From NCBI GenBank assembly GCA_021778805.1, contig JAJYBV010000031.1, positions 1-33,189 of the forward strand: a DNA stretch of 33,189 nucleotides, given 5' to 3'. This document shows positions 6,398 through 14,947 of this stretch, in pieces. Source of the stretch: Chloroflexota bacterium. GTDB lineage: Bacteria > Chloroflexota > Ktedonobacteria > Ktedonobacterales > JACDGC01. Under the pieces are notes generated by a model, which made no database searches, was not told where the DNA came from, and saw only the letters and a program-made list of their open reading frames with translations. Numbering within the stretch: the first letter of the stretch is position 1; every line of letters starts with the position of its first letter. A program made the translations under genes and the position numbers.

Positions 6398-8302
6398 TTA
6401 ACTGCCAGCCGCAGGTGTTGCTGTACCCGTTGGTGTTGATGAACCAGCAGGAACTAACTGAACAGAGTTATCAGTAAAAGCTGTTAATGTCTCTACTGTC
6501 GTGCCGGTATTCAAATATGTTCCCGTAATCATATCACCCGGCTGAGCTAAAGGCAACAGCGGTGACAGTGAAAGCGGCGCGGTAAGAATATTGCTTTGCC
6601 CTTGCACCCACAAATAATACACTGTCTCGTTATTTACGGTGGCCGGCGCAATGCGCAATAATTTGCCGCTGAAATTTTCTACCGAACCCTGCGAACTTGC
6701 AATAGAAGATCCCCCGGCGTTCGTTGCCAGCCATTGCTGATAATCGGATAACGCTTGATTGAGAGTCGGTTCCATTTGCACATTCGACCCGCTCAGTTCA
6801 TTTGCGTCGAGCAAACCGATTGCCTGAAATGTTGCGCCTTGTGAATTAGCTTGAGAAAAAATAGCCACCCACGTAGGCTTGCCATAAATGTTATATAACT
6901 GCACACCGCTTACATCATAGTTTCGGATATTATGCGGATTGGAAGAGAATGTATGAATCACATTATCCCCTATACCTAATCCCGAAAGCTGATAGTACTG
7001 TGCGGAATTTTTGCGTGTATCGAATAAAACTATTCCCGTGCTGGAATTATCGCTTGCGGCGCTGGAAGTCATCGGAATAATCCAAACCGGCTGGTCAATA
7101 GTATTATACACAAGCTCTGGCGCAGAAGCCGGCTGCTGCTGTAAGGCTCCGGATGGATTAAACCACGATGCATAGTGATATAATCCCCACCAAGTCATAT
7201 ACTGATTCACCACATCTTGCGAATACACTCTATCAACCCAAGATGGTGTATCTTGCGGCGCATACGCCTGCACAGCGCCGGTTTGCGGATCTGCCAGCAA
7301 AACTTTGCTGATTGTTTTACCGGTAAACCCATGCGAAGGTGTCATTAACGAAACAGTAAAATACGGCTGCCAATTATCATTTACCTCTAAAGTTGGGTCC
7401 TCCAAATTTCCATTTACATATCCGCTTAAATAAATATGGCGTATCAAGTCTTGATTAAACAGCGCGCCGGGGATGTAGCGCATAGTATACCCGGTTTTCA
7501 ACTCAGCAGGAGCGTTAGGATTTTCGGCGTCTACAACAACATAGCCCGGTGTAGATGAATGACTGAGATTCACAAAAATATTATTATAAACCAGCGGCGC
7601 AATCCAATATAAATGTTGGTTAACTGATTGCAGCACGAAATCGCTTTGTATTACTTGATATAAAGAGCCAAGATTTTGGCCATTTTGCCCCAATGTTTGC
7701 TGCCCTTTAAATGAAGCAATTGCCTGTGTAACCTGCACGATATGCTGCACATTTGTTGGCGGCAACTGTGCGCCAGATGGCATGACAGTAACATTTGGCA
7801 GCGCTGCCAATCCTTTGGCGTTGCCGTCAAACCACGTAGTAGAAACCACTATGCCGGAATTCACAATAACCGCAACAAATAAAACCAAGATAAACATGAA
7901 AATACCGGCGGCGCCGGCGCCATCTGCCATCAGAGTTTGCGCACGCGGCCGTCTTGAATTTATTACATTGCTATTTCCGGCGCGAAAGCGATCGCCGGCG
8001 TTAAGAATATTGGAATAGAGTTCCTGCGCTCCGGATACCCCGCGCAAAAAAATGCTGAGCATAGCGCTCAGCACACCCGGCCACAATATCCACTCCCAAC
8101 CGCCAAACGGCCCGGTTAAAGCCGGCATGCCAAAATAGAGATATAGCAAATCAAATACAAAATTAAACACGAATAATAAAATAAGCCACATAGTAAATGA
8201 CTTATCAAAATTCATTTTTTTTCGGCTGGCAATAATGCGGAACAAGGCTAAAATACCTGTAATTGCCAACGCTCCAATGAATGCAAGTAAAACGATAATC
8301 AT
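6398..8302 (-). CDS. Large membrane protein with four N-terminal helices and extracytoplasmic domain, function unknown
   Basis: A 634-residue protein. Four hydrophobic segments are visible: about 1-25 (IIVLLAFIGALAITGILALF), 36-60, 68-92 and 132-158 (IFMFILVLFVAVIVNSGIVV). A predicted extracytoplasmic domain of about 470 residues follows, ending in a Thr/Pro/Ala-rich tail. The segment LADPQTGAVQAYAPQDTPSWVDRVYSQ looks like a motif (DPxTGxxxxY...PxWVDRV) that I recall from large uncharacterised membrane proteins in Firmicutes; this is memory, not a search. I do not know its function. Start: ATG at 8302 with AGAGGAT about 10 bases upstream. It is the first gene of a pair with aroA, only 6 bp apart, yet no shikimate link is apparent. 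Confidence 0.7.
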   Translation of the reverse strand: MIIVLLAFIGALAITGILALFRIIASRKKMNFDKSFTMWLILLFVFNFVFDLLYLYFGMPALTGPFGGWEWILWPGVLSAMLSIFLRGVSGAQELYSNILNAGDRFRAGNSNVINSRRPRAQTLMADGAGAAGIFMFILVLFVAVIVNSGIVVSTTWFDGNAKGLAALPNVTVMPSGAQLPPTNVQHIVQVTQAIASFKGQQTLGQNGQNLGSLYQVIQSDFVLQSVNQHLYWIAPLVYNNIFVNLSHSSTPGYVVVDAENPNAPAELKTGYTMRYIPGALFNQDLIRHIYLSGYVNGNLEDPTLEVNDNWQPYFTVSLMTPSHGFTGKTISKVLLADPQTGAVQAYAPQDTPSWVDRVYSQDVVNQYMTWWGLYHYASWFNPSGALQQQPASAPELVYNTIDQPVWIIPMTSSAASDNSSTGIVLFDTRKNSAQYYQLSGLGIGDNVIHTFSSNPHNIRNYDVSGVQLYNIYGKPTWVAIFSQANSQGATFQAIGLLDANELSGSNVQMEPTLNQALSDYQQWLATNAGGSSIASSQGSVENFSGKLLRIAPATVNNETVYYLWVQGQSNILTAPLSLSPLLPLAQPGDMITGTYLNTGTTVETLTAFTDNSVQLVPAGSSTPTGTATPAAGS

Positions 8303-8381
8303 ATTGTTGATCCTCTACTGGTAACTAATCACGTCAATTTCAAAATAGCACATCTCAAAAAATCAAGTAAATGGCAGTTGA

Positions 8382-8404
8382 AAACATATTGTGCAAATAT
8401 GTTT
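8382..8404. promoter_or_regulatory. Inverted repeat upstream of the membrane-protein/aroA pair
   Basis: AAACATATT and AATATGTTT form perfect 9-bp arms separated by five bases, about 80 bp upstream of the start at 8302. This size and spacing suits a dimeric repressor's operator. There is no T-run, so it is not a terminator. The function is an inference. Confidence 0.35.
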
Positions 8405-8481
8405 CTAATACAATTTTCTTTCTGCCTCATAATCCTTTATATAATGTATCACAGATTAAACCAAATCAGTTTTTGGGAAGT

Positions 8482-8516
8482 AAAAAAAGAGCAGAAGAGA
8501 AAATTCTCTTCTGCTC
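8482..8516 (-). terminator. Rho-independent terminator of the solute-binding protein gene
   Basis: On the minus strand a perfect 12-bp stem (GAGCAGAAGAGA paired with TCTCTTCTGCTC) closes a 4-base loop and is followed by seven T residues. It lies about 30 bp beyond the stop at 8548, so it isolates this gene from the downstream membrane-protein/aroA unit. Confidence 0.93.
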
Positions 8517-8547
8517 CGCTGGATTAAAACAACCCTATAAAGAGTTA

Positions 8548-10368
8548 TTATTGGCTCTGTGCAGCAGTTGTAAACCAGTCGTTCATGTTCCAGTCGTCGC
8601 CGGCTGAAGATGGGCTTTGCTGGTAGTTGCCAAGGGTGGGTTTCACCAATGAAATGCTGGAGCGGATGAATAACGGATCATAGAAATAATCCTGAGCTAA
8701 AGTCTGTTGGACTTTCATCATATCGCTATTCAACTGAGCCGGGCTGACATAGGTTGTACCATCTGTTTGCAAGATTTGATCAACAGCAGGATCATCAGCG
8801 CCGCTATAATTGCCGCCGCCAGGATTCTTTGCTGTCGGAATATTCGAAGTGCCAACCAATGTGCTCAAGTTCAAGAAAGGATCTGAACCAAAGACATACG
8901 CGAAGAGCGAAATATCATACTGGCCGGTAGCCAAAATACCATTGTTAACATATACGCCAAACAATTTGCCGGCAGGATATTCTGCAACAGTTGTGTTGAT
9001 CGCCAAGTTTGCAGAAAGCTGAGCAGCAAGCAAGTGGATGTAAGCATCGCGCTCTGGATTGCCGCTGGTGGTAACCAATGTGATGTTCACTTCTTTTGTA
9101 GTATTCGGATAGGTAAATTTGCCATTGCCATCCAGTTTGAATCCGGCTTGTGTCATCAAATTCTGCGCGTCAGTTGGATTGAACGCAGGAGACTGAACAG
9201 CAGGATTGTAATCGACGGCCGGAGGAGCGGTCAATTCACCTGTTTTGTATAACGGGCTGTTGCAATCGGGAATACCGGCAACGGCTTGATTAGCTTGGCA
9301 GGTATTGAAGGCTTCAATAAATGCTTTACGAACATTCGCGTTAGCAAAAATGGAAGTTCCACCGTTCGAAGCAGCGTTTAACGCTTGCGGGCGAACATTG
9401 AATTCCAAGTGCTCAACGCCAATCTGCGGAGCAACATTTACCTGTGAGCCAAGTCCGGAAAATTGTGGTAAGTCAGAAACAACAAAGTCTTCGACTTTAT
9501 CATACTGGCCAGTTTTGTAAGCCTGAATTAAAACGGATTTCTGGCTGGTGCCTTTGAAAATGATCTGGTCTAAGTAAGGTCCTTTGAAGAAGTTGGAATG
9601 GAAATTCGGGTTCTTCTGCAGAACGATATTGCCAGGAGCAAAGCTCTTCACAGTGTAAGCGCCATTATCTTTCGGGAACTGTGTCAAGAAGCTGGGGTTG
9701 GATTCCAAAGCTACGGTAGCAGCAGAATTATAAACGCCGTTTACATATGTTCCGGGATAGGATTCTGCCGGTAACGGGAACAAACCAGCCACTGCGTTCA
9801 GGTAATCGCTGAACGGAGATGTCCACTTAATGGTTAAAGTGGTTGCATCGGTTGCTGTTACGCTCTTCATGAAAGAATACGGTGGGTAACCGATGATATT
9901 CGGGTCCATACCAATGCTAACCATGAAAGCGAAGTCGGAGGCAGTAATTGGGGTGCCATCTGACCATTTGTCATTCGGATCAATTTTCAATGTTGTGGTT
10001 AAGCCATCAGCTGATTCGCCGCCGTTAGCAACGGTGGGAACCTGTGTGCACTGATCTGGTTTGAAACCAGCTAAGCCAAGGGACAAGTTCGGGAGCTGAA
10101 CAAGGCAGCTATCCCAAATTGCATTGTACACTTCAACAGAAGCGACAGATGATGTTAAGAATGGATTCAAGTTATCCGGTGATTCCCAGTCGCCAATAAC
10201 GACGGTGCCACCAGTTTTGCTGGGAGTTGTGGGATTGTAATTGAAATTGTACGTTGAGCTGGCTCCGGTTGTGCTACCAGTAGACGACGATGCGCCGCAG
10301 GCAGCTACAAGCAATGCCAACACGCCAAGCATGCTGATAAACATCGCACGCGCTTTCATGTTTCGCAA
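8548..10368 (-). CDS. ABC transporter substrate-binding lipoprotein, family 5 (peptide/nickel type)
   Basis: A 606-residue extracytoplasmic solute-binding protein of the SBP_bac_5 (DppA/OppA-like) family. It begins with a lipoprotein signal: a basic N-terminus, a hydrophobic core and the lipobox LVAAC, with Cys24 as lipidation site, followed by a Ser/Thr linker. Family segments include GGTVVIGDWESPDNLNPF, TTLKIDPNDKWSDGTPITASDF and VRKAFIEAFN. Length is typical. The start is a TTG at 10368, supported by AGGAGG about 9 bases upstream; the ATG nine bases further in is too far from it. No permease or ATPase gene adjoins it, so it works with components encoded elsewhere or as an orphan. It has its own terminator and a hairpin-rich leader. 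Ligand unknown; peptides are the family norm. Confidence 0.92.
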   Translation of the reverse strand: MRNMKARAMFISMLGVLALLVAACGASSSTGSTTGASSTYNFNYNPTTPSKTGGTVVIGDWESPDNLNPFLTSSVASVEVYNAIWDSCLVQLPNLSLGLAGFKPDQCTQVPTVANGGESADGLTTTLKIDPNDKWSDGTPITASDFAFMVSIGMDPNIIGYPPYSFMKSVTATDATTLTIKWTSPFSDYLNAVAGLFPLPAESYPGTYVNGVYNSAATVALESNPSFLTQFPKDNGAYTVKSFAPGNIVLQKNPNFHSNFFKGPYLDQIIFKGTSQKSVLIQAYKTGQYDKVEDFVVSDLPQFSGLGSQVNVAPQIGVEHLEFNVRPQALNAASNGGTSIFANANVRKAFIEAFNTCQANQAVAGIPDCNSPLYKTGELTAPPAVDYNPAVQSPAFNPTDAQNLMTQAGFKLDGNGKFTYPNTTKEVNITLVTTSGNPERDAYIHLLAAQLSANLAINTTVAEYPAGKLFGVYVNNGILATGQYDISLFAYVFGSDPFLNLSTLVGTSNIPTAKNPGGGNYSGADDPAVDQILQTDGTTYVSPAQLNSDMMKVQQTLAQDYFYDPLFIRSSISLVKPTLGNYQQSPSSAGDDWNMNDWFTTAAQSQ

Positions 10369-10393
10369 GACTCAAGTCCTCCTCTTGAATTTC

Positions 10394-10498
10394 GATTCAC
10401 ATGCGTTCATGTGAATCACTCACATAAGTGAGAAAAGTACAAGTTAAGCGCAAATATAAGTTTGCGCATTGATCTATCTGCTCACCGAATATTCGGTG
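10394..10498 (-). promoter_or_regulatory. Cluster of four inverted repeats in the leader of the solute-binding protein gene
   Basis: Four perfect inverted repeats lie in 105 bp: GATTCACATG/CATGTGAATC (10394-10417, 10-bp arms, 4-base loop), CTCAC/GTGAG (10419-10432), GCGCAAA/TTTGCGC (10448-10467) and the uninterrupted palindrome CACCGAATATTCGGTG (10483-10498). They sit between the end of the upstream regulator gene and the AGGAGG of the lipoprotein gene. None has a good T-run on the minus strand. They may be operators, a structured 5' untranslated region, or both. Confidence 0.5.
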
Positions 10499-10521
10499 GA
10501 ATGCAGCAATGGAAACTACGG

Positions 10522-11676
10522 TTAACGTATATTCTGATTAGGATCGGTTCCGGAATTAGTTATCGAATCGATACGAATAAAAATCATTGAATTTGAATTC
10601 AAAGCAGCGTCTGGGGTTAGCGCTATTACATCATACCCAAATGGCTGATCCGCGCCGATGGAAACAACTCCACCGCCATATTTTATGCCTTCAAGCGTAT
10701 TTGCAAGATCCGCTAATTGGAATGGACTCAACTTTTTGGCGACAGACACTAAAAATGGTTTCATCGTTTCAACCGGAACAGCCGAGCTGATATTATCAAC
10801 TGCAATCCAGGTAACCAGCCCTTGCTGGCCAATATTGCCTGAAATTAATTCAGCTCTTTCCCCGGATTCCCATTGGAGTGTGCCGTTTACGCGCACCCAA
10901 TGGCCAGCAACAAACACCCCATTGGAAGAACCTACGGGAATTTGTTCGGAAGACCCCGATTGCACCACTTGCAATGCTACTTGATTTTTCGGCAAAAATT
11001 GCAAAATCGTTAATTGATGAACACCGGTAGCGTCTGTTTTTACATATTGCAGCGTCATCAGGCCGCCAACAGTCCACCATTGCGCGTCATATACATCCAT
11101 ACCAACAAAATGATAACCATCAATCTCATTTCCGGCCCAATTCGGCTGAAATAAAATCCGGTGATCCGGCTGAATTTTTGCATTTGCCGGCGCCGATTTA
11201 GCTATCTTCGTTGGGTAGGAACGAACGAACAATGCGCCGGTATGACCGGATAACACATCCAGCATTGAAGCAAAGGCAGTTCCGCTAAACAGCGAATTTA
11301 GTGAAATAATCAAAGCTAAAGACATCACTGCCAATACAGCCCGCTGCGCAATAGTTTTTTTGCGGATGACGCGGCGTTTGCGCGCCGGTTCATTTGGGAT
11401 AAGCGGGTGTTTACTAACGTTTAACCCTAACGATTGAAATACACCGGTTTGCACACGAGTTTCAAGATCATCATCCGCAACAGCGTGCGACTGACCGCTT
11501 AAAAGCGTTTGCGCATACAGTGGCGGCAAATCTTCATTTTGAATATCAAAATGCGAATTTAAACACTCCGCAATTTCAACATCATCCGCAGTGAAATCTA
11601 TAGGTAATTTTCGGCCATTTCGCAATATACGATTATTGCCGGCAAATTGAGAATTGGTTGATTTATATTCGTCCAT
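10522..11676 (-). CDS. Membrane-anchored sigma-factor partner (putative anti-sigma factor)
   Basis: A 384-residue single-span protein that I read as the partner of the sigma factor upstream. Residues 1-100 are cytoplasmic and contain TADDVEIAECLNSHFDIQNEDLPPLYAQTLL but no HxxxCxxC zinc finger. A basic stretch (ARKRRVIRKK) precedes one transmembrane helix at about 115-140. The roughly 245-residue outer domain (YHFVGMDVYDAQWW ... LTILQFLPKNQVALQVV ... WESGERAELISG ... VAKKLS) resembles DUF4367-type or RseB/LolA-like lipoprotein-fold domains found on anti-sigma factors, from memory only. Start: ATG at 11676 with GGGAG about 8 bases upstream; a longer reading from 11736 would lie entirely inside the sigma gene. 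The 14-bp overlap with the sigma gene suggests translational coupling. Confidence 0.7.
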   Translation of the reverse strand: MDEYKSTNSQFAGNNRILRNGRKLPIDFTADDVEIAECLNSHFDIQNEDLPPLYAQTLLSGQSHAVADDDLETRVQTGVFQSLGLNVSKHPLIPNEPARKRRVIRKKTIAQRAVLAVMSLALIISLNSLFSGTAFASMLDVLSGHTGALFVRSYPTKIAKSAPANAKIQPDHRILFQPNWAGNEIDGYHFVGMDVYDAQWWTVGGLMTLQYVKTDATGVHQLTILQFLPKNQVALQVVQSGSSEQIPVGSSNGVFVAGHWVRVNGTLQWESGERAELISGNIGQQGLVTWIAVDNISSAVPVETMKPFLVSVAKKLSPFQLADLANTLEGIKYGGGVVSIGADQPFGYDVIALTPDAALNSNSMIFIRIDSITNSGTDPNQNIR

Positions 11677-12310
11677 GAGCCGGCTCCCGCAACGTATCAC
11701 GCATAAATTTGCGCGCCCGCCAAATACGAGTATCAATGGCGTGTCGTGACAATCCTGTTTCAGCCGCCATATCCTCTGCGCTCATAAGTAAAAAATACCT
11801 CATATATACCAAACGCCTGTCTAGATCAGACAATAGAGCAAGAGCGGTATATAACTGTTCTTGTTCTTCGCGTTTCTCAAGCAGACTATCTAAGGGTTCC
11901 TGAAGGTGTATATCTTGGGCAAAGTACCGATCTAAAAACGAGCTGGAATCACCTTCAGCTTCAACAAAGTTGAGGTGTTCGTTTTCTAAATGCGAGATGG
12001 TAACCGTATTCATTTGTTTTCTGATAAGCAAACGGCGTTTATCAAGAGCAATATACCTGGCGCGCATCGTCAGCCACGTCCGGAATGAACCGCGTGAAGC
12101 GTCAAATGAAGCAATATCCTGCCAGGCAGAAATAAATACATCATTTAAACATTCTTCAACATCCTGTTCGTTTCCTATGGTGTTGAGAACGACCTTGATA
12201 AAATAAAATAACTCCCGCGAATACCGTTCAATAATTGCAGATAAAGCATCGGGATTATGTTTGTTTAGCTCTACCGCAAAAACCTTATCGGTCCATCCAC
12301 TTGAACTCAT
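11663..12310 (-). CDS. ECF RNA polymerase sigma factor
   Basis: A 215-residue sigma-70 family factor of the extracytoplasmic-function class. Region 2 is at about 20-90 (IERYSRELFYFIKVVL, DVEECLNDVFISAWQDIASFD, SFRTWLTMRARYIALDKRR). A roughly 60-residue acidic linker follows, then region 4 at about 145-205 (EQLYTALALLSDLDRRLVYMRYFLLMSAEDMAAETGLSRHAIDTRIWRARKFM, with a helix-turn-helix). Start: ATG at 12310 with GAGG 5 bases upstream, inside TGTGAGGCGTC. Its 3' end overlaps the membrane-anchored partner gene by 14 bp. The 414-bp region upstream presumably carries an autoregulated promoter. The regulon is not evident; the divergent hairpin-rich promoter of the solute-binding lipoprotein next door is a candidate target. 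Confidence 0.9.
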   Translation of the reverse strand: MSSSGWTDKVFAVELNKHNPDALSAIIERYSRELFYFIKVVLNTIGNEQDVEECLNDVFISAWQDIASFDASRGSFRTWLTMRARYIALDKRRLLIRKQMNTVTISHLENEHLNFVEAEGDSSSFLDRYFAQDIHLQEPLDSLLEKREEQEQLYTALALLSDLDRRLVYMRYFLLMSAEDMAAETGLSRHAIDTRIWRARKFMRDTLREPAHGRI

Positions 12311-12724
12311 GACGCCTCACAGTTACCCTTTCACTCGACCTGCTGCGTTGCAGGAACGACTCAATGAAAAGACACATTAAATTTGCACAATACAATATCA
12401 GGAGTGGTGTTTTATCATCACTAATGTTATTACGCTATCAAAACGCAAAATCTCACATAAATTAATATTTTGTTAAAACTCGCTGCGGATCTTTCTCATT
12501 TGCCACTTTAAACTGGCTCAGCCATTATCTTTTTCGGATTTTGTAAAAAATATGTATATCTCTTTATAACGTCTGGCAGGCAGTAAAAGCAACAAAAACC
12601 AGCATTTTGCAAAAAACGTTCAATAACTGAAAAATTTTTCAACTAACCTTCCTGCATCGGCAAAGATTAATTCTTACTGAAGCACATTATCTCTACCGAT
12701 GAAAGAAGATTGTTTCAATGAAGA
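12311..12724. other. Intergenic region upstream of the sigma gene
   Basis: A 414-bp AT-rich gap between two minus-strand genes, expected to hold the sigma-operon promoter and the end of the transcript entering from proline dehydrogenase. It contains a perfect palindrome TGAAAAATTTTTCA (12628-12641) and a CCTGC/GCAGG hairpin (12339-12354). I find no clear terminator, no convincing -35/-10 pair and no small ORF with a ribosome binding site. Confidence 0.4.
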
Positions 12725-13684
12725 TCAGCCGCGGGCAAAATTGCTCAAAATAAAGAATAAATTGGCCGGTCGTTCAGCCATCCTTCTTGTTAAATAGGGA
12801 TACCATTGCGACCCATAAGGTATATAAATTCTAACATTATACCCCTCTTCTTTTAGCTGAGTCTGCAAATCCCGGCGAATACCATACAACATTTGAAATT
12901 CAAATTGCGCCGGCGCAATATCGTGTTCTTTTGCAAATCGTTTCGCGTCATCAATCAGCCGTACATCGTGTGTGCCAAACGCCGGATAAACTCCTTTTTG
13001 CAGCAATTTATACATAATCTGCCGATAATTCTCATCAACATCATTTTTTGCAGGAAAGGCAATTGATGACGGCTCTTGATATGCGCCTTTCACCAAACGC
13101 ACACGAATACCTTCCTCAATTAATCGATCAATATCATCTGAACTGCGATACAGCATCGACTGGATAACTGTTCCTACACTTCCGCCAACCTGCCCAACAG
13201 ATTCAGCAAATTCGGCGTGCAGCATATGTGTTAACCGCAAAGTCCGCTCAGTATACGCCGAACCTTCCATATCTAAGCGAACAAAATTGTCTTGCGCTTG
13301 GGCGATTTGTAACACACTGCGCACATTTTTCAGGCAGGCGTCTTCACTAATATCCAGTCCTAACGCGGTTAATTTAATTGAAATATTAGCGTTTAAGTGA
13401 TGTTCTGCGATAGCGTTTAAAATGGTGATATAGCCTTGCGCAGTGGCTTCAGATTCCTCGATACTGCTGGTGTTTTCACCCAAATGATCTAATGTTGCTG
13501 TTATGCCGTGATCATTCAACTCTTTGGCAGATTGCAGCGCAGAGGCAAGATCTTCCCCCGCTACGAAGCGGCTGGCGATATTTTTGCCCATAGGATTTTC
13601 ATTGACAAAATTTTGAATCATCTTCGATTTTGCCGCAGTCAAAACTAAACTTCTTAACATACCTCTTTGTATATCCCCAATCAT
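12725..13684 (-). CDS. Proline dehydrogenase
   Basis: A monofunctional FAD-dependent proline dehydrogenase, which oxidises L-proline to delta-1-pyrroline-5-carboxylate and passes electrons to the membrane quinone pool. Motifs of the PutA/ProDH (beta/alpha)8 barrel are clear: TLDHLGE, SIKLTALGLDI, VRLDMEGSAYTERTL, VRLVKGAY, FGTHD and the C-terminal YIPYGSQWYPYLTRRMAERPAN, which holds the RRxAERPAN substrate-carboxylate-binding helix. The reading frame is open to an ATG at 13762, but the family's N-terminus matches MIGDIQRGMLRSLVLTAAKS better, so I use the ATG at 13684. No start has an ideal ribosome binding site; AAAGAGG lies just before the ATG at 13660. No pyrroline-5-carboxylate dehydrogenase gene is nearby. 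Confidence 0.92.
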   Translation of the reverse strand: MIGDIQRGMLRSLVLTAAKSKMIQNFVNENPMGKNIASRFVAGEDLASALQSAKELNDHGITATLDHLGENTSSIEESEATAQGYITILNAIAEHHLNANISIKLTALGLDISEDACLKNVRSVLQIAQAQDNFVRLDMEGSAYTERTLRLTHMLHAEFAESVGQVGGSVGTVIQSMLYRSSDDIDRLIEEGIRVRLVKGAYQEPSSIAFPAKNDVDENYRQIMYKLLQKGVYPAFGTHDVRLIDDAKRFAKEHDIAPAQFEFQMLYGIRRDLQTQLKEEGYNVRIYIPYGSQWYPYLTRRMAERPANLFFILSNFARG

Positions 13685-13911
13685 GTGGCTATTTTCATAA
13701 ATGCGTTGATAACGTAGCTGCAAAAAATATCCGCATATAAAATATGGCAATAGTTCCGCCATTTCAAGTTTTTAAGCGTTTTTGCAGGTAATTTGGCAGA
13801 TATTTTGCCTTTTCCCTTATCTTATCATAAGAATTGTCATTTCGGCAGGAATATTGCGCTATGTTTTGTGAAAGCACTGTCCAAATGGATTTCATGTGAA
13901 TTTTCAGGGAA

Positions 13912-14748
13912 ATGGATGGATCCTTTAGTATGGAATCCATTATTATCTTACTCGTCATTATTCTGCTCATTTGCGCAATTCTTATTTGGTTTCTCTTCAC
14001 AAAGTGGCTTCCGGCAATCTCTAAATTGACGGTGACATTAGAAAAAGAAACCCAAGAAGCGCTGAAAACCGGCAGCGCCCTCCAAAAAAATTCCCGCGAG
14101 CAGATGAAATATATTTGGAAACAGGCAGATTCCGCCAAAACTGCCTTAAACGGCATTGGTTCGCTGCGCCAAATGGTTACTGAACTGGAGCAAACAGCTG
14201 AAGATATGCAGGCCATTGCACAACAACTGGAAAATGATACTCAACGCAGCGGCCGCGTCTCATCAACCGTAACTCGTCAGGCCGAAGCTGCCGCTAAACG
14301 GCTGAACGCAACAGCAAACCGCGCAAAATATACCTACCAGCTGCTTTTCCGCTCACTCGATCAACTCATCGCCGACACCGAGGAACTCCGCGATTTCAGT
14401 AAAGGCAACGAAGTTTTTGCGAAGGAACTTACCGGCGCCGTCGAGCGGGTTCATGGCGTGGTTAATAAAAATAATCGCCTTCCGCATTCTATCCGAGATC
14501 TGCCTTCCGGCAGTAAATTGCCATCCATTCAAAAAAATTACTCCATGCCGGCTGCCGCAGCCCATAAACCGGATATGAAACGCAGAATAAAAAAATCTGC
14601 GCAAGATGATCAAGATTACAACCCACCGGCAGAATTTCGCACGGATTCTCATAACGCCAGAAACCGCAGTTCCCGCTATCGTTCAAAAGAGGATGATTTA
14701 TCGGATTACTCAGATTATCATCATCGGTATGATGATGAATATGAATAG
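13912..14748 (+). CDS. Membrane-anchored coiled-coil protein (DUF948-like)
   Basis: A 278-residue protein with one N-terminal transmembrane helix (about 8-30, SIIILLVIILLICAILIWFLF). A heptad-rich helical region at about 35-175 follows (KLTVTLEKETQEALKTGSALQK, LRQMVTELEQTAEDMQAIAQQLEN), then a disordered, charged C-terminus ending in a Ser/Tyr/His/Asp-rich tail. The short helix plus coiled coil resembles the DUF948 family of small membrane proteins, but the match is structural only. The ATG at 13912 has AGGGA only one base away; the in-frame ATG at 13930 (MESIIILL) may be the real start. The gene points away from proline dehydrogenase and is 200 bp ahead of the FHA gene in the same direction. 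Function unknown. Confidence 0.65.
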   Translation: MDGSFSMESIIILLVIILLICAILIWFLFTKWLPAISKLTVTLEKETQEALKTGSALQKNSREQMKYIWKQADSAKTALNGIGSLRQMVTELEQTAEDMQAIAQQLENDTQRSGRVSSTVTRQAEAAAKRLNATANRAKYTYQLLFRSLDQLIADTEELRDFSKGNEVFAKELTGAVERVHGVVNKNNRLPHSIRDLPSGSKLPSIQKNYSMPAAAAHKPDMKRRIKKSAQDDQDYNPPAEFRTDSHNARNRSSRYRSKEDDLSDYSDYHHRYDDEYE

Positions 14749-14947
14749 TACTCCTTCGTTTCTCAATGAATTTTTGATGTATACTTTTATACAATAGGAT
14801 TTTGAAATACATAGTATTGCTGACATTGAAGATGCCGCCAGTATATCTATATATTCCAATCGGTCAGTATTGCAAACCGCTTGAACGCGGCATCAGCTTT
14901 TGCCGCGCACGGTTCATCAAATTTCAGCAGGGTGAAGGCGCAAAGAT

